64,000 bases of DNA, from the NCBI RefSeq assembly GCF_000271305.1, contig NZ_AKGD01000001.1:1860001-1924000 (forward strand), read 5' to 3'. The DNA is from Hydrocarboniphaga effusa AP103 (GTDB lineage: Bacteria > Pseudomonadota > Gammaproteobacteria > Nevskiales > Nevskiaceae). Positions 57,877 to 64,000 of the stretch are shown here, in pieces. A program made the translations under genes and the position numbers. Each line of letters opens with the position of its first letter. Within the stretch, counting starts at the first letter, position 1. The notes beneath the pieces are model-generated. The model did no database searches and was not told where the DNA came from. It saw only the letters and a list, made by a program, of their open reading frames with translations.

Positions 57877-59166
57877 ATGACCCAGTCCGAGACCCTTTTC
57901 GAACGCGCGCAGAAAACCATTCCGGGCGGCGTCAATTCGCCGGTGCGGGCGTTCAAATCGGTCGGCGGAACGCCGCGCTTCATCGCCTCGGCGAGCGGCG
58001 CGTGGCTCACCGACGCCGACGGCAAGCGCTACGTCGACTACGTGGGCTCCTGGGGCCCGATGATCCTCGGCCACCAGTTCCCGGCCGTGCAGCAGGCGAT
58101 CGTCGAGCAGGCCGCGATCGGCACTTCGTACGGCGCCCCGACGGAGGCCGAGATCGAGATGGCCGAGCTGCTCTGCGCGCGCGTGCCGGGCCTTCAGATG
58201 GTGCGCATGTGCAACAGCGGCACCGAGGCGACGATGAGCGCCCTGCGCCTGGCGCGCGGCGCCACCGGCCGCGACTACATCCTCAAGTTCGAAGGCTGCT
58301 ACCACGGCCACGGCGACGCCCTGCTCGTGAAGGCCGGCTCGGGCCTGCTGACCTTCGGCGTGCCGACCTCGCCGGGCGTACCGGCCGACCTGGCCAAGTA
58401 CACGCTGACGGCGACCTATAATGATTTGTCGTCAGCCGAAGCATTGTTCAAACAATATTCACATCAGATCGCGGCCGTGATCGTCGAGCCGGTGGCCGGC
58501 AACATGAACTGCGTGCCGCCCGCGCCGGGCTTTCTCCAAGGCCTGCGCTCGCTCTGCGACGCCGACGGCAGCCTGCTGATCTTCGACGAAGTGATGACCG
58601 GCTTTCGCGTCGGCCCGAGCTGCGCGACGGGGCTCTACGGCGTGCGCGCGGACCTCGTCACGCTCGGCAAGATCATCGGCGGCGGCCTGCCGGTGGGCGC
58701 TTTCGGCGGCTCGCGCGCGGTCATGAGCCAGCTCGCCCCGCTCGGCCCGATCTACCAGGCCGGCACCTTGTCCGGAAACCCGCTGGCGATGGCCGCGGGC
58801 CTCGCGATCCTCAAGGCGCTGGCCGAACCGGGGCTCTACGAGCGTCTCGAAGCGAGCACCGCGCAGCTGCTCGCCGGCCTGCAGAAAGCCGCCGACGAAG
58901 CCGGCATCGCCTTCACCACGACCCAGGTCGGCAGCATGTTCGGGCTCTATTTCGGCCAGGGGCCGATCACCGGCTTCGCCGATGTCTCGGCCTGCGACGC
59001 GCAGCGCTTCAAGCGCTTCTTCCACTTGATGCTCGATCGCGGCGTGTACCTGGCGCCGTCGGCCTTCGAAGCCGGCTTCGTCTCGGCCGCGCACGGGCCC
59101 GAGGAACTCGCCCAGACCATCGAGGCCGCCCGCGCGAGCTTCGCCATCCTGGCCCAGGCGGCCTGA
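57877..59166 (+). CDS. hemL: Glutamate-1-semialdehyde 2,1-aminomutase HemL
   Basis: A 429-residue PLP enzyme making 5-aminolevulinate for haem by the C5 route. Motifs are [11 protein letters not shown] near the start, [27 protein letters not shown] and the Schiff-base lysine in [17 protein letters not shown]. Full length. Confidence 0.97.
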   Translation: MTQSETLFERAQKTIPGGVNSPVRAFKSVGGTPRFIASASGAWLTDADGKRYVDYVGSWGPMILGHQFPAVQQAIVEQAAIGTSYGAPTEAEIEMAELLCARVPGLQMVRMCNSGTEATMSALRLARGATGRDYILKFEGCYHGHGDALLVKAGSGLLTFGVPTSPGVPADLAKYTLTATYNDLSSAEALFKQYSHQIAAVIVEPVAGNMNCVPPAPGFLQGLRSLCDADGSLLIFDEVMTGFRVGPSCATGLYGVRADLVTLGKIIGGGLPVGAFGGSRAVMSQLAPLGPIYQAGTLSGNPLAMAAGLAILKALAEPGLYERLEASTAQLLAGLQKAADEAGIAFTTTQVGSMFGLYFGQGPITGFADVSACDAQRFKRFFHLMLDRGVYLAPSAFEAGFVSAAHGPEELAQTIEAARASFAILAQAA

Positions 59167-59201
59167 TCGGCCCGGCTTCAGCGCACACCGCAGGCTGACG
59201 C

Positions 59202-61289
59202 GTGCTCGATCAGGCTCAGGATTTCCTGAACTGGGTCGCGGCCCATCCGGGGCTCGCCCTGGGCCTGCTGTTCCTGGTCTCGCTGCTCGACGCGGTTTTC
59301 CTCGTCGGCGCCTTCGTGCCGGCCTCGATCATGCTGTTCGCGGTCGGGGCGCTGGTGGCGATGGGCTCGCTGGAGCTGTGGCCGACCGCCGCGGTCGCCG
59401 CGGCCGGGGCGATGATCGGCGACGGCCTGTCGTTCTGGCTCGGCCGGCGCTATGGCGAACGCCTGTTCCAGATTCCGCTGCTGCAGCGCTACCCGGATTT
59501 CGTCAACGGCGGCCGGCGCTTCTTCGACAAGCACGGCGGCAAGGGCGTCTGGCTGGCGCGCTTCCTGGGCCCGGTGCGCGCAATCACCCCGGCGCTCGCG
59601 GGCGCGGCCGGCATGCCGACCTGGGTCTTCATCCTGGCCGACTACAGCGCGGCCTACCTGTGGGCGCTGATCTACATCCTGCCCGGCGTGCTGTTCGGCG
59701 CCTCGATGGGCCTGGCGGCCGAAGTCGCGGCCCGGCTGGCCGGCCTGCTGGTGCTGATCTTCGGCCTGGTGATCTTCTTCATCTGGTTCGTGCCGCTGCT
59801 GATGGGCGCGCTGCAGCGGCAGACCGAGCGCGCGATCGGCCCGGTTCTGGACTGGAGCCGCCGCCACCGCCACCTCGGCCGCTTCGGGGCCGCGCTGGCC
59901 GACCCCGAGCAGCCCGAAACCCCGGCCCTGGCGATCGTCGCGCTGACGCTGGTGCTGCTCGGCGGCTTCTGGCTGTTCGCGCTCGCCGAGGCCGGCGCGC
60001 ATCCGTATCCGTCGCCGATCGACGCGCTGATCTACCAGACCCTGCACGACCTGCAGACGCCCTGGGGCAATTCGCTGGCCTATGCGCTGGCCCAGCTCGG
60101 CAGCCCCTGGGTCTACGGCCCGACCGCGATCGCGGTGTTCGCGGTGCTGGTGAGCCGGCGCCGGCTGCGCGCGGCCGCGCACTGGGCGGCGGCGGTCGGA
60201 TTCAGCACGGTGATTTCGCTGAGCCTGCACGCGGTGCCGATCCGGCTCGCCCCGGCTGCGTACTACCACGGGCTCGGAGCCGCGGCGCTGCCGCGCGACC
60301 TCGTCATGGTGTTCGTGATCTACGGCTTCGCGGCCGTGTTGCTCGCTACCTACCGGCGCACGCGCATCCGGCGCTTCGTCTACGTGGCGAGCACCGTACT
60401 GCTGACCCTGATCGTGCTGTCACGGCTGTATCTGGGCGTGGAGTGGTTCAGCCTATCGCTGTTCTCGGCGGTGATCTCGCTGGTGTGGATCGGCGCGCTC
60501 GGCCTCGGCTACCGCCGCCATGGGCCCGAGCGGCTGTTCCTGCGCAGCTTTACGCTGCCGGTCATCGCGATCTTCGTCGCCAGCGCGGCGATCCGCTGGG
60601 GCATCGGCGCCGGCCTGCCGGACCGGCCGCTGGCGACCGATCGCGTGCAGACCATCGAATCGAGCACCTGGGCCAGTGGCGGCTACCGCCAGCTGCCCTT
60701 GCAGCGCATCGACCTGCGCGGGCGCAGCGAAGATCCGTTCGAGCTGCAATGGGCCGGCCAGCTGCCCGACATCACCGCGAGCCTGGACGCCGCCGGCTGG
60801 AAGCCGCTGGCCCCGCTGACGCCCGGCAACCTGCTGCTCTGGCTCACCACCTCGAGCCCGATCGGCCTGCTGCCGCTGCTGCCGCAGGTACATGCGGGCA
60901 GCCACCAGCAGCTCGCGCTGCGCCGCGAGCAGGATGACGAGCATCAGCAGGTGTTGCGGCTGTGGCTGTCGGGCTGGCAGTTGCCGACCGGCGAGCCGAT
61001 CTGGCTCGGCCAGCTGTCCGCGCAGCGGGCGCGCACGTTTTACCGGCTGCTGCGCTATCCGGTCGCCGACAATGCGGCCTTGGTCGATTTCAGCGTGCCG
61101 GCGCCGTTCGAGCAGCGCCAGGTGCCGGCCAACAACGGCTCGCGCAGCGGCACGCTCTGGCTGATCGGCAAGGGCCTGAACCTTTACACTGCGCCTTACG
61201 CCGACGCGGACGCGCTGAGCCCCCAGCCGGTTCCGCTGCCGCCTTCCCCGACGCCGACCACGACACCAAAGCCCGCCGAGCATGGCTGA
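59202..61289 (+). CDS. DedA / degenerate PAP2 / LssY fusion membrane protein
   Basis: A 695-residue protein. A DedA/SNARE-associated domain (about 1-200; RRFFDKHGGKGVWLARFLGPVRAITPALAG) is followed by a PAP2-like membrane domain (about 260-450) and an LssY C-terminal domain (about 480-670). The PAP2 part lacks its catalytic motifs: PSGH is absent (LPRDLVMVFVIYGF in its place) and the second histidine motif reads SRLYLGVEWFSLSL. It is thus probably not a phosphatase but may flip or bind lipids through DedA. Its end overlaps the ftsY start by eight bases. Confidence 0.85.
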   Translation: MLDQAQDFLNWVAAHPGLALGLLFLVSLLDAVFLVGAFVPASIMLFAVGALVAMGSLELWPTAAVAAAGAMIGDGLSFWLGRRYGERLFQIPLLQRYPDFVNGGRRFFDKHGGKGVWLARFLGPVRAITPALAGAAGMPTWVFILADYSAAYLWALIYILPGVLFGASMGLAAEVAARLAGLLVLIFGLVIFFIWFVPLLMGALQRQTERAIGPVLDWSRRHRHLGRFGAALADPEQPETPALAIVALTLVLLGGFWLFALAEAGAHPYPSPIDALIYQTLHDLQTPWGNSLAYALAQLGSPWVYGPTAIAVFAVLVSRRRLRAAAHWAAAVGFSTVISLSLHAVPIRLAPAAYYHGLGAAALPRDLVMVFVIYGFAAVLLATYRRTRIRRFVYVASTVLLTLIVLSRLYLGVEWFSLSLFSAVISLVWIGALGLGYRRHGPERLFLRSFTLPVIAIFVASAAIRWGIGAGLPDRPLATDRVQTIESSTWASGGYRQLPLQRIDLRGRSEDPFELQWAGQLPDITASLDAAGWKPLAPLTPGNLLLWLTTSSPIGLLPLLPQVHAGSHQQLALRREQDDEHQQVLRLWLSGWQLPTGEPIWLGQLSAQRARTFYRLLRYPVADNAALVDFSVPAPFEQRQVPANNGSRSGTLWLIGKGLNLYTAPYADADALSPQPVPLPPSPTPTTTPKPAEHG

Positions 61290-62214
61290 CCTGCTTTCCA
61301 AGTTCCGCACGAGCCTCAACAAGAGCCTGGGCGGCGACAGCTGGCTGACCAAGGACATCGGCACGCTGTTCTCGGGCGAGAAGCTGCGCGACGACGCGCT
61401 CGAAGAGCTCGAAACCCGCCTGCTGATGGCCGACGCCGGGCTCGAAGCCACCCAGTGGCTGCTCGACCGGCTGCAAGCCGAGATCGGCGCCGGCCGCATC
61501 AAGACCGAAAAGCAGCTGCGCGAGCAGCTCAAGAAGGCGCTGCTCGAGCTGCTGCAGCCGATCGCCAAGCCGCTCAAGATTCCGGCCTTCATCCGCCCGT
61601 ACATCCTGTTCGTGGTCGGCGTGAACGGCGTCGGCAAGACGACGACCATCGGCAAGCTCGCCTCGCGCTTCAAGAAGGACGGGCTGTCGGTGCTGCTCGC
61701 GGCCGGCGACACCTTCCGCGCCGCAGCCGTGCAACAGCTCACGACCTGGTCCGAGCGCAGCGGCGTGCCGATCCTGAGCCAGGGCGAAGGCGCCGACAGC
61801 GCCAGCGTGATCTTCGACGCCGTGCAATCGGCCAAGGCGCGCGGGCTGGACATGGTGATCGCCGACACCGCCGGCCGCCTGCATACGCAGCACCACCTGA
61901 TGGACGAGCTGCGCAAGATCAAGCGCGTGATCCAGAAGCACGACGCCTACGCTCCGCACGAGGTGCTGCTGGTGGTGGACGCCACCACCGGACAGAACGC
62001 GCTGAACCAGGCGATCCAGTTCCACGAGGCGATCGGCCTGACCGGCATCGCCGTGACCAAGCTCGACGGCACCGCCAAGGGCGGCATCCTGCTCGCGATC
62101 GCCCGGCGCATGGCGCTGCCGATCCGCTACGTGGGCCTGGGCGAGGCGGTCGACGACCTCGAAGTCTTCGACGCCGAAATCTACGTCGAGTCGCTGATCG
62201 GTTCGTCCACCTGA
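61282..62214 (+). CDS. ftsY: Signal recognition particle receptor FtsY
   Basis: A 310-residue GTPase that docks SRP-bound ribosomes at the membrane. NG domain: GVNGVGKTTTIGKLASRF (G1), AAGDTFRAAAV, ADTAGRLHTQHHLMDEL (G3), TKLDGTAKGG (G4) and IRYVGLGEAVDDLEVF. It lacks the long acidic A domain of E. coli FtsY. First of ftsY-ftsE-ftsX, overlapping the upstream gene. Confidence 0.96.
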   Translation: MADLLSKFRTSLNKSLGGDSWLTKDIGTLFSGEKLRDDALEELETRLLMADAGLEATQWLLDRLQAEIGAGRIKTEKQLREQLKKALLELLQPIAKPLKIPAFIRPYILFVVGVNGVGKTTTIGKLASRFKKDGLSVLLAAGDTFRAAAVQQLTTWSERSGVPILSQGEGADSASVIFDAVQSAKARGLDMVIADTAGRLHTQHHLMDELRKIKRVIQKHDAYAPHEVLLVVDATTGQNALNQAIQFHEAIGLTGIAVTKLDGTAKGGILLAIARRMALPIRYVGLGEAVDDLEVFDAEIYVESLIGSST

Positions 62215-62228
62215 GAGGGCAGGCTTCG

Positions 62229-62990
62229 ATGAGCGCTCCCAAGTCCAGTAGCGGGTCCAGCAGCGCGCCCGGCAACCCGGCGCTGATCCAGTTCTCGCAG
62301 GTCAGCCACCGCTATCCGGGCGGGCGCGACGTGCTGTCGGACATCAACCTGGCGATCCATCCGGGCGAGATGGCCTTCGTCACCGGCTCGTCGGGGGCGG
62401 GCAAATCGACCCTGTTGCGCCTGATCGCCCTGCTGTCGCGGCCCAGCCGCGGGCAGATCGTGGTCGGCGGCAACAATCTCTCGCACATCCGCAGCCGGCA
62501 GGTCGCGGCCTACCGGCAGCAGATCGGGATCATCTTCCAGAACTTCAACCTGCTCTACGACCGCAGCGTGTTCGACAACGTGGCGCTGCCGCTGGTCATT
62601 CGCGGGCATGCGCACGAGGACATCGGCCGCAAGGTCCGCGCCGCACTCGATACCGTCGGCCTGCTCAACCGCGAGCGCTCGATGCCGCTGACGCTCTCGG
62701 GCGGCGAACAGCAGCGCGTCGGCATCGCCCGCGCAGTGGTCACCAAGCCGCGCCTGCTGCTGGCCGACGAGCCCACCGGCAACCTCGATCCGGTGATGGC
62801 CTGGGACGTCATGAAGCTGTTCGAGCGCTTCAACCAGGTGGGCGTCAGCGTGCTCGTGGCGACCCATGCGATCGACCTCGTCGAGGCGCTCGGCAAGCGC
62901 GTGATCCACCTCGAAGGCGGGCGCATCGTCGACAAGCGGCCGACCGCCGCGTCCAAGGTCGCCGATGCCGACGCCAAGGAGAGCCACTGA
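62229..62990 (+). CDS. ftsE: Cell-division ABC ATPase FtsE
   Basis: A 253-residue ATPase: Walker A GSSGAGKST, signature LSGGEQQRVGIARA, Walker B LLLADEPTGNLD. With FtsX it regulates septal peptidoglycan hydrolases during division. A Ser/Pro-rich N-terminal extension of about 18 residues precedes the ABC fold. It starts 14 bases after ftsY; its stop shares one base with the ftsX start (TGATG). Confidence 0.96.
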   Translation: MSAPKSSSGSSSAPGNPALIQFSQVSHRYPGGRDVLSDINLAIHPGEMAFVTGSSGAGKSTLLRLIALLSRPSRGQIVVGGNNLSHIRSRQVAAYRQQIGIIFQNFNLLYDRSVFDNVALPLVIRGHAHEDIGRKVRAALDTVGLLNRERSMPLTLSGGEQQRVGIARAVVTKPRLLLADEPTGNLDPVMAWDVMKLFERFNQVGVSVLVATHAIDLVEALGKRVIHLEGGRIVDKRPTAASKVADADAKESH

Positions 62991-63940
62991 TGGCCAAGGC
63001 CACGGGTGACGATCCACGTCCTGGCGCGTTCGCGCGCTTTACCCAGGAGCACGCGCGGGTGTTCTTCTTTTCGCTCGGCAAGCTCGTCAACGCACCGGGC
63101 AGCACGCTGTTCACGGCGATCGTGATCGGTATCGCGCTGGCGCTGCCGGCGAGCCTGTCGCTGATGGTCAGCAACTTCCAGCGGCTGACCTACAGCTGGC
63201 AGGGTTCGCTGCAGATGTCCTTGTTCCTGAAAGACGAAGTCGACGAGGCGCGCGGCCAGAGCCTGGCCCGCGAGCTCGCCAAGCGCGACGGGGTGAAAGC
63301 CACGCAGTACCTCTCGCGCGAGCAGTCGGCCAGCGAGTTTCGCGAGTATTCGGGCTTCGGCGAGGCGCTCGACATCCTCGACCACAATCCGCTGCCGGCG
63401 GTGATCGTGGTGGTGCCGCTGCCGGGCCGCAGCGCCGACGACACCAAGGCGCTCGGCGAGACGCTCGGCCAGCTACCCGAAGTCGAGCTCGCGCAAATGG
63501 ACCAGCACTGGCTCGAGCGGCTCGAATCGATCCTGCAGATCCTCGAACGCCTGGGCCTGCTGGTCGCCGCCCTGCTCGGAGCGGCCGTGCTCGTGATCGT
63601 CGGCAACACGCTGCGACTCGACATCGAGGCCCGGCGCGACGAGATCATCTGCATGAAGCTGCTCGGCGCGCCGGACAGCTTCATCCGCCGGCCGTTTCTC
63701 TATGGCGGTTGCTGGCTCGGCCTGCTCGGCGGCTGGGTGGCCCTGCTGCTGCTGGCGCTGGGGCTGGCCGTGCTCGATCCGCCGGCCCTCGACCTGGCCG
63801 CGCTCTACGGCAGCGATTTCCGCATCGACGGGCCGTCGACCGCCGTGGTCGCCGCGATCGTCGCAGGCGGCGTGCTGCTGGGCTGGATCGGCGCCTGGTG
63901 GACGGTATCGCGCCACCTGGGCGCGATCGAACCGGTTTAA
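62990..63940 (+). CDS. ftsX: Cell-division permease-like protein FtsX
   Basis: A 316-residue membrane protein with four helices: one near residue 42-65, then a periplasmic loop, then three in the last 130 residues. The loop contains VDEARGQSLARELAKRDGVKATQYLSREQSA typical of FtsX. It partners FtsE to gate amidase activation at the septum. The next gene in this order in many gammaproteobacteria is rpoH, which would lie beyond the window. Confidence 0.95.
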   Translation: MAKATGDDPRPGAFARFTQEHARVFFFSLGKLVNAPGSTLFTAIVIGIALALPASLSLMVSNFQRLTYSWQGSLQMSLFLKDEVDEARGQSLARELAKRDGVKATQYLSREQSASEFREYSGFGEALDILDHNPLPAVIVVVPLPGRSADDTKALGETLGQLPEVELAQMDQHWLERLESILQILERLGLLVAALLGAAVLVIVGNTLRLDIEARRDEIICMKLLGAPDSFIRRPFLYGGCWLGLLGGWVALLLLALGLAVLDPPALDLAALYGSDFRIDGPSTAVVAAIVAGGVLLGWIGAWWTVSRHLGAIEPV

Positions 63941-63950
63941 GCGCCCAGCA

Positions 63951-64000
63951 TCCCTCTCCCTGCGGGTGAGGGACCGAGGGTGAGGGACCCTCCGCGATGG
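63951..64000. repeat. Dispersed intergenic repeat, copy 4 (cut by window end)
   Basis: CCCTCTCCCTGCGGGTGAGGGACCGAGGGTGAGGGACCCTCC-like sequence begins 10 bases after ftsX. It shares the CCCTCTCC and TGAGGGA words with the other three copies. The element is incomplete because the window ends here. Confidence 0.6.

Overview
The window is a 64 kb stretch of GC-rich chromosome from a gammaproteobacterium. Gene-order landmarks are yibN-grxC-secB-gpsA, ampD-ampE, thiE-hemL and ftsY-ftsE-ftsX. I place it tentatively near Xanthomonadales/Nevskiales because of the overall gene complement and the dispersed CCCTCTCCC-type intergenic repeats. That placement is inference and no marker gene here settles it. 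Apart from one styrene/phenylacetate catabolic island and one small repeat-bounded cassette, this is housekeeping DNA. || Layout. 1-16 kb: the redox/secretion/lipid genes yibN-like, grxC, secB and gpsA; an extensin-like protein; an ABC exporter; trmL; a DUF2007 protein; a large M16 lipoprotein protease; ampD-ampE; a tRNA-Val(CAC); a B12-type periplasmic binding protein; an EEP-family phosphodiesterase with clsB; and a DUF808 membrane protein. 16-21 kb: a GFA-family protein, ppc, a large lipoprotein and a small secreted protein. 21-42 kb: the catabolic island. Two AraC regulators and styCBA lie on the minus strand. A LysR gene is divergent from styA. styD and a complete minus-strand phenylacetate cluster follow, transcribed paaA-B-C-D-E-F-Z-G-H-I-K-J. 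A PaaX-type repressor gene is divergent from paaA. 42-49 kb: an MMPL/RND exporter, a TonB/TolA-like protein and an OmpA-like porin, an Ala/Glu-rich anchored protein, and a mostly gene-free stretch that holds a frameshifted EF-hand remnant. 49-64 kb: ahcY and metF, separated by a 436-bp cassette with 33-bp terminal inverted repeats that encodes a four-helix-bundle protein; then a TRIC-family protein, a beta-propeller lipoprotein, mtgA, a secreted propeller-like protein, thiE, hemL, a DedA/PAP2/LssY fusion and ftsY-ftsE-ftsX. || How the genes work together. StyA and StyB epoxidise styrene, StyC isomerises the epoxide to phenylacetaldehyde, and StyD oxidises that to phenylacetate. PaaK makes phenylacetyl-CoA. 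PaaABC(D)E epoxidises the ring, PaaG isomerises it to the oxepin and PaaZ opens it. PaaJ, PaaF and PaaH carry out the beta-oxidation steps to acetyl-CoA and succinyl-CoA, and PaaI rescues dead-end thioesters. The usual StyS/StyR two-component pair and StyE porin are not in the window. The neighbouring AraC (FeaR-like), LysR and PaaX proteins are the only local regulator candidates. A near-identical promoter lies in front of paaA and, 19 kb away, upstream of one AraC gene, which suggests a shared regulon. || The most unusual finding is the inverted-repeat cassette between ahcY and metF. Its right end appears to supply the metF start codon and the first codons.
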